A stretch of 64,000 nucleotides of DNA from Acanthosepion pharaonis (GCA_903632075.3 CAHIKZ030004282.1:2199130-2263129); one strand, 5' to 3'. Numbered from the stretch's first letter, positions 21,487 to 31,264 are shown. Made by a program: numbers and translations. The notes: generated by a model from the letters alone, not told the origin.

Positions 21487-21877
21487 CAGGGTCTTTCAAA
21501 AAATTTGATATCATTTCGCAATCTAATAACTTTGTTAGATCTCCTTCAAATGACTTCAAATTTTAATAGCATCATTATGTTTAATGTTTGTTTTATGTTT
21601 TTATGTCTTTATGTTTTTGTGTTTTTCTTATTTGTATTTTTATGTTCTTTAATCTTTTTCTTTCCAGGTATAAAAATGCCGTGTCTCAGGCGGTGCGTAT
21701 ATTGAACATTTGTGAAATCGTTCACATAATCCACATGCTTTTGAATTTCTCATTCAGATTTGGAAGAATAAATCTTATGATCTTCAACATTAATACTTTT
21801 TAATTTCATTTGCCTTAATCATGTACTTTCTGTGATATTTACATCTCAAAGGATATCAAATTTTTTGAAACACCCTG
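21487..21877 (+). mobile_element. mariner-type non-autonomous element with TIRs and TA duplication
   Basis: The left end CAGGGTCTTTCAAAAAATTT, extending to GATATC, is mirrored at the right end (GATATCAAATTTTTTGAAAC, then ACCCTG at 21877). The TIRs are about 26 bp with one or two mismatches. TA is present on both outer sides (21485-21486 and 21878-21879), the target duplication of Tc1/mariner elements. The 391-bp interior has no full transposase. A possible remnant of a transposase C-terminus (MPCLRRCVY) precedes a stop, but this is weak. Confidence 0.85.
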
Positions 21878-21916
21878 TATATTCAGAAATGTAAATATCT
21901 GGTGTTTTACAAGATG

Positions 21917-21973
21917 CTAGACAATGTAACCCCGAAATACTGAGGTGCAGTATTTCGGGGTTACATTGTCTAG
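21917..21973. repeat. perfect 26-bp hairpin, 5-nt loop
   Basis: The left arm 21917-21942 starts CTAGACAATGTAACCCC and ends AATACTG. The loop is AGGTG (21943-21947). The right arm 21948-21973 is the exact reverse complement. Perfect complementarity implies a recent inverted duplication or selection. It adjoins the right copy of the 63-bp inverted repeat. Confidence 0.95.
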
Positions 21974-22032
21974 TCTCGCATTCTGTTGACAGGCAGCGGC
22001 TCAGTTCGGACTACAATTGTTTCTATATCTCA
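21970..22032 (+). repeat. right arm of the 63-bp inverted pair
   Basis: Inverse copy of 21251-21313 (starts CTAGTCTCGCATTCTGTTGA). Between the two arms lie a LINE tip, the mariner-type MITE and the 26-bp hairpin, so the inverted pair is probably the older structure. Confidence 0.85.
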
Positions 22033-22129
22033 ATAGCTGAGCTGATTCTTGTTGGCCAGCGGTTGAATGGTCCAAAATACTGTCAAATATTAGAAATATT
22101 TGAAACCAATCAGATTGACAAGAATGCCT

Positions 22130-22400
22130 AACTTCTTCAATCAGATGGAACGCCATGTCATCCGAGCTAAGTAGCAAAGGCCTGGAAGAAATCGTAAGAA
22201 ATCAAGTCACTGTCATGGGTAGCCCAAAATTCTGACATGAATCCAATAGAGCACGTTTGGGAGCACCTTGACCGAAGACTTCGAGAGCGTTCAGCCAAAA
22301 TCACGTCAGTGGCAACCCTTAAAGAAATATTGCTAAAGGAGAGGCAAAATATATGGATCAGACGATTGTTGATAACGTGATCAAATCAATGAGAAAATCG
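22130..22400 (+). pseudogene. Tc1/mariner transposase C-terminal fragment
   Basis: After a decayed start, one frame reads NPIEHVWEHLDRRLRERSAK at about 22241-22300, then TSVATLKEILLKERQNIWIR. 'SPDLNPIExxW' carries the third catalytic acidic residue (Glu of NPIE) in Tc1 transposases, and here it is seen as 'NSDMNPIEHVW'-like text. The N-terminal domains are absent. It ends in stops at about 22370-22400. Confidence 0.8.
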
Positions 22401-22689
22401 AATACAATCACTGATACTAGCAAATGGAGGACCTACTCCATACTAGTTCCAAATACGGTTTATTTATGTTGAGTTGTTAAATTTTGAAATTGAATGTAGT
22501 TTATTTCTCCTGGCTAAAAACTTCTTAGGCCACTGTACATTAAGAATAACTGCGAATAATCTCTCTACCAATCTAGTGGGGCTGGATGGCGAAGCTAGAA
22601 ATGAGTAAAATAACAAAAATTGGTAAAAGCTAAAAATACAGAAAGATATGGAGACCCATGAAATGACCACGTCCTGAAGGAACACAGCA

Positions 22690-22823
22690 CATGTCTTTAA
22701 TTTAATTACAAAAATAATGTCTTTAATTTAATTCCAAAATTAAATTCGGAGCTTTCAGCTTCCATTTTTGAAACATGGTTGAGACTGTGTAGCGAAAATT
22801 TTTTTTATTTTAAATCAATTAAT

Positions 22824-22863
<40 letters not shown>
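22690..22863 (+). repeat. dispersed repeat D with internal (TA)n, copy 1
   Basis: 'AAATTCGGAGCTTTCAGCTTCCATTTTTGAAACATGGTTGAG...TGTGTAGCGAAAA' is followed by 'AAATCAATTAATTTATAATA', a TA run (22829-22863) and ACTATGTTG. An almost identical order occurs at 24221-24395. The microsatellite is therefore part of the repeat, not an independent event. Confidence 0.8.
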
Positions 22864-22864
<1 letters not shown>

Positions 22865-23094
22865 TATGTTGTTTTACTTAGAACAAGAAAAATCTATAAT
22901 CGACTTGTTGATGATTGTCAGTAGCTAACATGTATCATTTTGTGGTGTTGTCAGTTGGTTCCGGCTGAATGAGGGGCGCTTCGTTGTTTTTAACTGCAAT
23001 CCCATCCGGCTATTCCAGTCATCGATATCATTAAGGAATAATGTCAATTCTGAATCACTGCGGTCGCTATCTCACAGACGTGATGCGGCTTCCC

Positions 23095-23330
23095 TCTGTC
23101 TTTTCTACGCATATTTTCTGACGAGCTACTTTCACTGGTACCCCAACTGCATGAATTTAAGCGTGCTACTACGTTGGCATCTCGATCCTACCCTTTCAAT
23201 GTCAAAACAGTTAAATGTAACCGCCTCTTCTACCCCAACAGCTTCTTCTCTTGCACTTCCCGACAGTGGAACTTCCTTCCTCTTACTTGCCTTGATCCTG
23301 ATCGGTGTCTTTCTCTATATCGTCCCCTCT
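23095..23330 (+). pseudogene. CR1/Jockey-like LINE C-terminal fragment
   Basis: The frame from 23174 reads PFNVKTVKCNRLFYPNSFFS, then CTSRQWNFLPLTCLDPDR. This is the 'xxYPNSFFxxTSRLWNSLPxxCxPD' terminal block, as at 1790-1900. No catalytic part. Confidence 0.7.
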
Positions 23331-23339
23331 TTTTTTTCT

Positions 23340-23790
23340 TCTTGCACTTTGGTATACATCAGAATAACCAGTGTAAAAATGTATATCTTCGATCATTGCG
23401 ACTCGTATATTTTTCAAACCTAACATTTTACAACCACTGTCTAGTTGAGTCATACGGTTTGAGTGTTCAGCACAAAGCCGACATTTTCGGGTGATTAATG
23501 TTTTCTGTACGAGTATATTGCATTTTATGGCATTAATACGAAGGACTTGATTTTCTGCTTCAATTAGCAATCTTTCTCTTGCACGTTTCAGATCACCATG
23601 TCTCAGCCATAGTCGACCTGATTCTCAGTCCTTCACATCTTGTATATCTTGTGTATCAAATTGGCCATGCAATTTCCTTCCTGGAAAATCTGGCCTTCTC
23701 TTTTCCTCTGACTTTCTACTGAATTCGTCGTTGATGCAAGTCCATGGCAATGATCACTCAATCAAAAATGTTCGAGTTGTTGAAGGCTTT
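23340..23790 (-). pseudogene. third LINE family: C-terminal zinc-finger region fragment
   Basis: The - strand reads GRKLHGQFDTQDIQD, then RLWLRHGDLKRARERLLIEA, QVLRINAIKCNILVQ and RKCRLCAEHSNRMTQLDSGC. This is the 'WLxxGxLKxxTExxLxAAQDQAxxTNxxKxxI...CRLCxxxxETxxHIxxxC' region distal to the reverse transcriptase in a group of invertebrate LINEs. The Cys pair CRLC is retained and the His position is changed (THIV to TQLD). It carries stops and is 5'-truncated. Confidence 0.7.
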
Positions 23791-24111
23791 ACTGCGAAAC
23801 ATCTCTTGTTTCTTTCAATTTAGAGCCTATCCCAGCTACTTTAGTTAGAAACCAAAGCATGTTATGCAACGAATATTATTCATTGGACATAGATATTTCT
23901 TATTTGTTATGTGCTGGACTATCCACATTTTCTCATTGGTATTGATGAAACTTATAAATAAGTTCTTAATATTTAAGTAAATGCTCTGTTTATAATAAAC
24001 AGTATTAAATAACACACCGTTTATAAGAAACAGTGCATTTACTTAAATATTTATATCTATAAAAAGAATGTTTAACATAAAAATGTCTTAAATAATTGTC
24101 GGACTTTGTAC

Positions 24112-24114
<3 letters not shown>

Positions 24115-24180
<66 letters not shown>
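24115..24180. repeat. (TA)n microsatellite
   Basis: About 60 bases of TA ending in TGTATGTATG. Confidence 0.95.
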
Positions 24181-24187
<7 letters not shown>

Positions 24188-24220
24188 ATTTTAAAAATTG
24201 CTTGAGGATGAAATGGAACT

Positions 24221-24327
24221 AATGTCTTTAATTTAATTACAAAATTAAATTCGGAGTTTTCAGCTTTCATTTTTGAAACATGGTTAGAATTGTGTAGCGA
24301 AAAAAATATTTTAAATCAATTAATTTG

Positions 24328-24389
<62 letters not shown>

Positions 24390-24395
24390 TATGTT
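24221..24395 (+). repeat. dispersed repeat D with internal (TA)n, copy 2
   Basis: Matches 22690-22870, including TTAAATTCGGAGTTTTCAGC, GTGTAGCGAAAAA, the TA run (24331-24388) and ACTATGTTGGTTTAC. The two copies are 1.5 kb apart in the same orientation, which could mean a local duplication or two insertions. Confidence 0.8.
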
Positions 24396-24624
24396 GGTTT
24401 ACTTTGGCTCCCAAGAAATGAAACAGTAACTGGTTGTATTGACGAGAAAAGCAAGATACAAAAAACAACAAAAAGCAAATATATGAGTGATTTTGTTTCT
24501 GATAGTATATCAACATTTACCAGGATATTTTAAGCCAAAAAATATTTTTGGAGTTGTAAGAATGTTTTGTTTTTTTCCCCAATAATAATGATTTACTGAC
24601 ACAGGTTCATCTAATTAGACCATA

Positions 24625-24780
24625 GATGGGGGAGAGAATATGGATTCATACATTTCTTAAGGTTATTTGTTCATTAGAGAATATAACGAAGCTGATTGGA
24701 ATTCGAACTACGCTCTCCGATTTCTAATTCTAAGGTATTATCCATTTTACCAGACGCACATCAAAGCTTACTGGGCTTTT
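24625..24780 (-). repeat. tRNA-derived SINE (family A), reverse
   Basis: Reversed head GGAATTCGAACTACGCTCTCCG at about 24700, with body 'CATAGATGGGGGAGAGAATATGGATTCAT' to the left. It extends on the right through 'TTATCCATTTTACCAGACGC', the start of the tRNA-like part. Confidence 0.75.
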
Positions 24781-24872
24781 TGTGGTTTATAATCATATTT
24801 TGCTGATCATAATTATTTGCTGGTACAAGCCTGTCTATATTTCTGAGATGAGGTATTATGTAAATTATTTAC

Positions 24873-25345
24873 ATTATTCGGATTATTGTCCTCATCTTTG
24901 TCACCGTATTTATTACAACGTTTCGGCCGTTATACGCTCCGGCCTTCTTCAGGTGGTTGGAATTTCGGACTGAACCCTTTATTTCGCTCTCTGGGGTAGA
25001 CTGTTCTAGTTCCACGTGCCATGTTTGATGGATGTCAGTTATCAGTTATCTCCTGTTAATTTCCCTCTGAAAGTTCTCCACTGCCTTAACCGGGTATTGA
25101 ACTCACACTCTTTGGGTCCTGCCGCTGGATCTAACCAACGCCTTTATCCACTGTGCTATGTGTTCGTGAGGACACATGGCACAGTGGATAAAGCCTACCC
25201 CAGTCTACCCCAGTGAGCGAAATAAAGGGTTCAGTTCGAAATTCCAACCACCTGAAGAAGGCCGGAGCGTACAACGGCCGAAACGTTGTGATAAATATGG
25301 CGACAAAGATGAGGACAATAGTCCGAATAATGTAAATAATGTTGC
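24873..25345. repeat. tRNA-headed, hammerhead-like repeat as a head-to-head inverted pair (locus 2)
   Basis: The left copy is reversed and full: hammerhead-like core at 24921-24952 (reversed CTGAAGA at 24946-24952, stem II GGCCG/CGGCC, reversed GAAA at 24921-24924), body, and tRNA-like head ending at about 25155. The right copy (25175-25345) is forward with a deletion that joins the head to TACCCCAGTGAGCG; its core is CTGAAGA (25252-25258) and GAAAC (25280-25284). In the left copy the triplet after the core reads GTA, a valid cleavage triplet, but no good stem I forms next to it. Confidence 0.7.
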
Positions 25346-25364
25346 GGGCACAAGTTTTACTAAT

Positions 25365-25515
25365 TAACCCATAGTTGGGGGAAAAAGTGGATTCATGCAT
25401 TTCTTAAATAATTTGTTCATAAGTGAATATAAAAAGCACAACTGGGATTAGAACTCACAGATTTCTTATTCTGAGATGTTATCCGTTAACCCAGCTATAC
25501 ATTCAAGCTTAGAGG
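25365..25515 (-). repeat. tRNA-derived SINE (family A), reverse, diverged
   Basis: Body 'CCCATAGTTGGGGGAAAAAGTGGATTCATGC' with 'GGGATTAGAACTCACAGATTTCTTATTC' as the decayed head. Same order as the copy at 24625-24780. Confidence 0.65.
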
Positions 25516-25589
25516 GTTTGTCGCGTGTTGTAGGAGTGTTTGTCCAAAATTAATGTTTTGCCGATACAGATTTTTTGATTTTTTAATTA

Positions 25590-25750
25590 AACTATAGCTG
25601 GGGCGGGGAATGTGGAATCATACATATCTTAAGGGTATTTGAGCATAAGTGAATAGAACAAAGCCGACTGGAATTGAAACTAGGCTCTCAGATTTCAAAT
25701 TCTGAGGCCGTACTCATTACACCAGCTGCGCATCCAAGCTTACAGCCCTT
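25590..25750 (-). repeat. tRNA-derived SINE (family A), reverse, diverged
   Basis: Body 'ACTATAGCTGGGGCGGGGAATGTGG' and head 'GGAATTGAAACTAGGCTCTC' followed by 'ACTCATTACACCAGCTGCGC'. This is the third family A copy in a row in the same orientation (with 24625 and 25365), separated by unrelated sequence. Confidence 0.7.
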
Positions 25751-25984
25751 GGTATTCTCAAGCGGTCATCCATATTGTGAAGGAACAGGCTCGATGGTAA
25801 TTAGCTTTGGTTATCTCATGAGAACCGACACCCCACCATCTTCACCATCAAAACAACAACGATAATAAAAAAATCATAATTCTAAGAGAATGTTCCGTAA
25901 AGATACGAAATAATGAAAATAATATCACTCAGAACATCGGACACTGTCAATTCATTGTTTTCACCAGTTCAGACTTTCACAGGT

Positions 25985-26215
25985 AATATCCACTATTCCT
26001 ACGTGTACACTGAGGCGTATCATCATCTTTCCTTTCATTTGGACAGTTTCTTTCCAAGAATCTCCATTATGTGTAACAGGCTCCTTAGAGGATGCTTCCC
26101 CGATCGCTACAACATTAATGTCTTCAAGTCTGGGATGAACTGTTATAAATATCCTCATAATGTGTATTTCTTACCCCTTCTTTTACGTTCATACAAAAAT
26201 TTCATTAAATAAACC
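25985..26215 (+). pseudogene. LINE C-terminal tip
   Basis: The frame from 25913 reads DSFFPRISIMCNRLLRGCFP, then DRYNINVFKSGMNCY. This matches 'SFFPRTxxxWNxLPxGCFPDxYNLxxFKxxxNR'. It is the extreme C-terminus of a CR1/Jockey-like ORF2, possibly a different subfamily from the 1775 copy. Confidence 0.7.
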
Positions 26216-26219
26216 TCTA

Positions 26220-26985
26220 CCGTAGCTCTTAGACCTTGAATTGAATAAACAATAATAATAAAAAAAAAACAAGTTTAAATTATACATAAATAAAAATTTG
26301 CTAAACCGAATTACAAAGTTAACCAAAGCAAAAAACGAAACCGAAAAATAGCCTGAAAATGATAAAAAAAAAGTCCTTCACTTCAAAATCATGCTTCTTT
26401 TTCGTTTTGTTATTTTTGCTTAGCATGTTTGATGAAGGCGGCTCATTATTGCAGAGCAGCCATTTTAAATTATCCCAGCAGTAGTTCTTTTGAGTCAAAC
26501 AGACGCAGACATTGACTCGTTTTGCGTTTACGTGATTCTCATGTGTCTTGAAGGAACCGCACGAGAAGAGAAAGAAAGTTAAGATGGTTATGCCGATGAA
26601 AGAAGCGTCTAGCAGGGATGCCAGAATAATGTTCCCCCCCCCCACTCATCATGAATTTCTCAGCTGTATAGCAACACCTCATTTGAAAATAAATAAATTT
26701 ACAAAGTAAATAAGAAAATAAACCTTTTTGGCAATTCTAGTTTTTCATTTCGATATCTGAAAGTTTTAAATATTTATAAAGGTACAACACGAAGATAATT
26801 TTTTTTTCCTTCCAAAAAATGTTATCTTGATATATAAAGTGCGTGTAAAATGTTATTCGGAAATCTCATTCTTTAAAAGTTCAGATGGAATAAAGATTAT
26901 AGATCTCTTTCTGACTTAAGGCCACATCACCGTTTTCCAAACGATAACCCAGATGTGTGACTGCTTGGGAATACCAGATAGTAAG
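26220..26985. other. no recognised feature
   Basis: A 108-codon frame on the - strand (26319-26645) starts inside a C-run and ends in A-rich sequence. I find no motif in it. The rest is AT-rich unique sequence. Confidence 0.45.
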
Positions 26986-26989
26986 CCTT

Positions 26990-27150
26990 GAGATGCTGGT
27001 GGTTTAATAGATAAAGCCTCGGAATTGTTAATCGGAGAGCCGAGTTCTAATTCTAGTTGCGTTCATTATATTCCATTTCCGGTAAATACCATTAGGAGAG
27101 GCTATGAATCCACCTCTCCTCCAGCTACGAGTTAATTAGTAAAAATTGTC
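26990..27150 (+). repeat. tRNA-derived SINE (family A)
   Basis: 'GGTGGTTTAATAGATAAAGCCTCGG' (A-box side), 'CGGAGAGCCGAGTTCTAATTC' (B-box) and body to 'CCACCTCTCCTCCAGCTACGAG'. The head is more tRNA-like here than in other copies. Confidence 0.8.
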
Positions 27151-27419
27151 TCACTAAATGATTACTATAAGAAAATTAAATTCTTAAAATCGAAAAATAT
27201 TTTCTAGCTGAAGATAACCAGAAAAGGTTTAATAAGTCATAGAAAACGAATATACTTTCATTTTATACATTTTTTTTTAGACATATCAGTGAACACTTGT
27301 ATTGTCATTAACAAAAATTTAAGATCACTTTGTAATTTTACTAACAAGTTAAGAAGTAATTTATGAGAGACTGACTTAATCTCAAATTTGTGCATAACGA
27401 TGTTTTCTATTCGTATTCA

Positions 27420-27600
27420 TTCGGAAGATACGGTGGAGGAATCGGAGAGCCGAGTTCGAATTCAAGTCGAATTTATTAAATTCTCTCACGTTCTAATACC
27501 ATTGGAAAAGACATGAATCCATCTCTTCTCAGACAATGTCCAATAGCCTTGGGTGGCAACATGTCTAGGAGAAGGAAACCCTGAAATCAAACCACATCGC
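27420..27600 (+). repeat. tRNA-derived SINE (family A)
   Basis: 'GGAATCGGAGAGCCGAGTTCG' head, then 'TGAATCCATCTCTTCTCAGAC' and 'CAATAGCCTTGGGTGGCAAC', the start of the long-SINE body also seen at 28360-28385 and in the two long copies. Confidence 0.75.
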
Positions 27601-28049
27601 ACTACCCTAAAAGTGTGTAGACATTCTGCCGGAGATAGCTTGTGAATCCAAATTCCCGCTAGAATTCCTTCTATGGATATGCAAATCCGAATGAATATGA
27701 CCTCGGCTACGCTTAATCATCTTTCCTTCCGATGTGGCGGATCGTCTGGCGGAGCTGGCTTAACCGACCGGGTGAATGCCGCACCAAATTTCTATTCGTT
27801 TCAAACATTATTTTTCTGGCATTTGCTTTTACTTACTGGGAATCAAGTGTTTACAATAGTCAACTGTTTTGCTACAGCGTACTTTTTACAATAATTTCAC
27901 GTTCAGAATAGCCTTCATTTAATAGAAACACAATTTAGGTGATACGTGTAAATGAAAGTTTTTAGGGCCCATATTCTAAGCTACTTCATTGCACAAATGC
28001 TATTACAATAGCCGTCAATTTGACAATGACAAAAAGGTTTTGACATCAC

Positions 28050-28195
28050 TTTCTCTTCCCTCTGTCTTTTCTCCAAATATTTTAATGGCAACTGCTCTTT
28101 ATTTTCCTGGTGCCTCGAACACATGAATTTAAGCTTGCTAACAGATTGGCACCGAGGTCTCAACCTTTTACTGTTGAAATAGCTAACTAGAACCG
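28050..28195 (+). pseudogene. CR1/Jockey-like LINE fragment
   Basis: One frame reads SLCLFSKYFNGNCSLYFPG, corresponding to 'SLFYRYFHGNCSxEL'. It is followed by 'ATGAATTTAAGCTTGCTA', also present at 23150 and, inverted, at 38430. Short and broken. Confidence 0.6.
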
Positions 28196-28204
28196 CTAAT
28201 TCTA

Positions 28205-28440
28205 CTCTCATAGGAGTAATGGAGAGCAGCTCGGATTGAGGAATCGGAGAGCCGAGTTCGAATTCCACTCGGATTCATTGCATTCACATGCTAATACCCA
28301 TGGGAAACGTAAGTATCCTCTTCTTCTCCCCCAGCTATGGATAAATAGCAGTACAGACCGGGTTCTATAGCCTTGGATAGCAACTGGTCTACTGCAGAAA
28401 GAAATGGCAACCTTCAACGGGAAAATATCTACCTTGTCAG
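28205..28440 (+). repeat. tRNA-derived SINE (family A)
   Basis: Head 'GGAGAGCCGAGTTCGAATTCC', body 'TCTTCTCCCCCAGCTATGG', then 'TAGCCTTGGATAGCAACTGG'. Joined closely to the LINE fragment upstream. Confidence 0.75.
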
Positions 28441-28519
28441 TGATGTATCGAATGATACATGATCGCCTAGGCGCGTATCACGCATGTGACATAACTGACT
28501 GAATTCTACTTCAACACTT

Positions 28520-28620
28520 TTTTTTCTGGCACTTCTCGCCTGTGGAACTCAGTTCGTTTAATTGCTTCCATGATAGATACAATCTTCAAAACTTTTAAAT
28601 TTTAAATATAATCATCTACA
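28520..28620 (+). pseudogene. LINE C-terminal tip remnant
   Basis: 'TTTTTTTCTGGCACTTCTCGCCTGTGGAACTC', then 'GCTTCCATGATAGATACAATCTTCAA', reads like 'FxxTSRLWNS...CFxDxYNLQxF'. It is the same block as at 1830-1915, heavily decayed. Confidence 0.5.
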
Positions 28621-28785
28621 GAGAGAGTGTTTCGCTGTCTCACAGCTCTTCAATGTGGTTATACGGGTTCGAAACTCGACCGATTTGGCATCAGTGAGAG
28701 ATCCTATCTCTAGGATGTTGGCGCACAGCAGAGTGAAAGGGAATATTTTTACGTTTTCCAATCGAAATAGTAGTCACTGCGAATG

Positions 28786-28786
<1 letters not shown>

Positions 28787-28816
<30 letters not shown>
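28787..28816. repeat. (GATA)n microsatellite
   Basis: Seven GATA units. Confidence 0.95.
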
Positions 28817-29065
28817 CGGAGCGATGGGTAAATTCTTACCATTTTTAATTTCGTGCATTTTGTTTCTGATTTTGTCGACAGCACAATATAGTAAGGCGAG
28901 AAAAATGTCTGTGAGAAAAAGACCAGCAGAATGCAATTCGCTCCAACCGAAATTTGAAAACAGCATCCTGTACTGCTTGGCATTCGTGTCGGAACTAACT
29001 CCCCAGACTGCGACCGCCTTCATTTGTATGCGTGGTGCGCAGTTGAGGAAAAGACCAACAAAACT

Positions 29066-29187
29066 CGTTTAACACCAAAGATAAACTGAAGACAAGAATT
29101 ATGTCAGCATTCACCAACTTAAACAAGAAGATTTTGAAGTCGTTTGGAGACCGTGGTTGAAGGCAATGGTGGTTTTATTGAATAAAT
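29066..29187 (+). pseudogene. mariner/Tc1 transposase extreme C-terminus
   Basis: The reading KDKLKTRIMSAFTNLNKKIL is followed, after a frameshift, by ETVVEGNGGFIE and a stop. This fits the 'xxLKxRIxxAxxxLxxxxL...xxVVExxGGxIE' end of Tc1/mariner transposases. The upstream 82-codon frame (28824-29072) is not clearly part of it. Confidence 0.6.
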
Positions 29188-29319
29188 TTAATCTTTAGTA
29201 TTTCAAGATACTTTTTTTTTGTATTTTTGGTAAATATATGTTAAAATGAGATATGATATTTTCCTTGTTGTGTAATTTAGCTGACAATTTATCTATTGCG
29301 CCCTGTATATATACACGAA

Positions 29320-29640
29320 TATCCCGTTGAATTCGACGTCTGATGACCAATCAGATCAGTTCTTAGGAACGGACAGCCCATCCGTACATGAGATTTAATT
29401 ATCGTGGAGAAGTCTTTGTGCAGAACCATCCACACTTATTGAAGCGCTGCGTACAGAGACGTGGTGTACTACGTGCCACAAGGTCACCAAACGACCCTTC
29501 AAAGATTTTTGAGTTTAAAGTTGTCCTTGTCCTAGATCAACTGCCATCCAAGAACCCAATCTGTCCTGCTATTGATCCATAGCTGGAAGGAAAAGAAAAT
29601 GATTAGCCCGTGATGAATGTAATGGATTCGACTGAAATTT
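29320..29640 (-). repeat. long tRNA-derived SINE (family A), reverse
   Basis: It matches the copy at 6931-7310 through 'CCCGTTGAATTCGACGTCTG', 'TGTGCAGAACCATCCACACTT' and 'CTACGTGCCACAAGGTCACC' to 'CCATAGCTGGAAGG'. Its tRNA-like head on the right is truncated ('GATTCGACTGAAATTTC'). Confidence 0.8.
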
Positions 29641-29661
29641 CATTACTCCACCTTGCCTCCC

Positions 29662-29668
29662 CTCTCTT

Positions 29669-29745
<77 letters not shown>
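29662..29745. repeat. (TC)n(TA)n microsatellite
   Basis: A TC run followed by about 65 bases of TA. Confidence 0.95.
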
Positions 29746-29749
<4 letters not shown>

Positions 29750-29915
29750 GGAACCGGGGTAAAAGTCAGAATGCTGGAATAGAAAGAGATTGCTTGATTC
29801 GTTCACATGTAGAATTATTTTGACTGGTGAATTAATTTTATTAACTGTCATTAGAATTATAGAGATAGCAAGAAGAAGAATTCAGTAGAAATCAGGCACA
29901 CATCAATTTTGTGTT

Positions 29916-29916
<1 letters not shown>

Positions 29917-29988
<72 letters not shown>
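29917..29988. repeat. (TA)n(TG)n microsatellite
   Basis: About 30 bases of TA followed by about 38 of TG. Confidence 0.95.
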
Positions 29989-30336
29989 TTAATACAATTA
30001 TGAAGTTTGTCTATCACATGACAAAGTTTTGTATATATACTGTTATATTAAGTTAAAACAATAATTAAAAAAATAATTTTAAACTTGACGAGTGGACGGA
30101 ACGATTGCAAACAAATGTTGGTATACGAATCTCTGGAGTCGGGTTGCTGAATATAGCATCAACCAGCTCAGAGATAAATTCCATTTTTTTTTTTATTAGT
30201 CTTATTCATGCCCTATTTCTGATATTGAGCATTTTACTTTGGCTGAAATGTCCTTTGTATATAATGAGAACGAATCAAATATAAATTCAAACGTTCATAA
30301 CATTAATTTAAAATAGAGATCAATAGACATGTAGAG

Positions 30337-30339
<3 letters not shown>

Positions 30340-30397
<58 letters not shown>
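30340..30397. repeat. (TA)n microsatellite
   Basis: About 58 bases of TA, followed by a dispersed repeat (30398-30690). Confidence 0.95.
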
Positions 30398-30399
<2 letters not shown>

Positions 30400-30689
30400 C
30401 AATTTCTAAAGAAGTGGTAGATTTTTATCTATGAATCCGATAGATTTTATTACTAGAACCTTTTTTTTATTGAATTTTTGAGTAAAAGCCCGTGTGTTTA
30501 TTAAAAATTATATTTATTTATTTTCATTTCCCCGCCTGAATATTCAAGAAATCATATTTAGGTTCAACGTGCGCTATTCTGACTCTCAAAATATACGTAT
30601 GCTCAGTTTTGCTTCCGATATTAAACAAAGCAATATCTAAAGAAGAGATGGATTTTTATTTTATCCGGCAGATATTATTACTTAAATAA

Positions 30690-30690
<1 letters not shown>
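30398..30690 (+). repeat. repeat with a short tandem duplication, shared with 17140-17310
   Basis: 'GAGCAATTTCTAAAGAAGTGGTAGATTTTTAT' (30398) recurs as 'AAGCAATATCTAAAGAAGAGATGGATTTTTAT' (30624), so two partial units about 225 bp apart flank the part that matches 17180-17300. Each is followed by a TA run. Confidence 0.6.

Positions 30691-30693
<3 letters not shown>

Positions 30694-30759
<66 letters not shown>
30694..30759. repeat. (TA)n microsatellite
   Basis: About 66 bases of TA; directly left of a hammerhead-like remnant on the - strand. Confidence 0.95.
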
Positions 30760-30760
<1 letters not shown>

Positions 30761-30782
30761 AATAAAAGACAAACCACGTTAA

Positions 30783-30846
30783 GATTCCATGTAATAAGTT
30801 ATTTCACCATAACCCCTTTAACAGGGTTCTGGATCATCAGACTTTA
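30783..30846 (-). ncRNA. degenerate hammerhead-like remnant
   Basis: On the - strand: CTGATGA (reverse of 30834-30840), a long stem II CCAGAACCC/GGGTTATGG with one mismatch, then GAAA (reverse of 30802-30805). The stem III/cleavage side reads ATAACTTATT, where only a weak helix forms, and stem I is limited to about 2 bp. The core order is that of a hammerhead, but it is probably inactive. A Penelope-like origin is plausible. Confidence 0.45.
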
Positions 30847-30976
30847 CTTCCAAAAGCTGAAATGAAAAATGAAAATGTCTTTTTATTCAAACATATCTGC
30901 TCTGAATTTTACATTGAGCTCTCTGGATATCATCCTCCTCAGGTCTACCCATACGGATTACCTAAGTTTGCATACA

Positions 30977-30977
30977 C

Positions 30978-31054
<77 letters not shown>

Positions 31055-31056
31055 AG

Positions 31057-31090
<34 letters not shown>

Positions 31091-31199
31091 TTATTTATTT
31101 AAGTAATGTGTTATATATATATACATATATTTATTTATTTATTTGTTTATTTAAGTAATGTGTTATATATATATATTTATTTATTTATTTATTTAAGTA

Positions 31200-31264
<65 letters not shown>

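Noticed and set aside
26319..26645. 108-codon - strand frame as a host gene
   Set aside because: It begins in a C-run, ends in A-rich sequence and has no recognisable domain, splice signals or repeat match; probably chance.
28824..29072. 82-codon frame with a hydrophobic start as a secreted peptide gene
   Set aside because: It sits next to a mariner transposase tip and between repeats, with no cysteine pattern or conserved motif. A signal peptide-like start alone is not enough.
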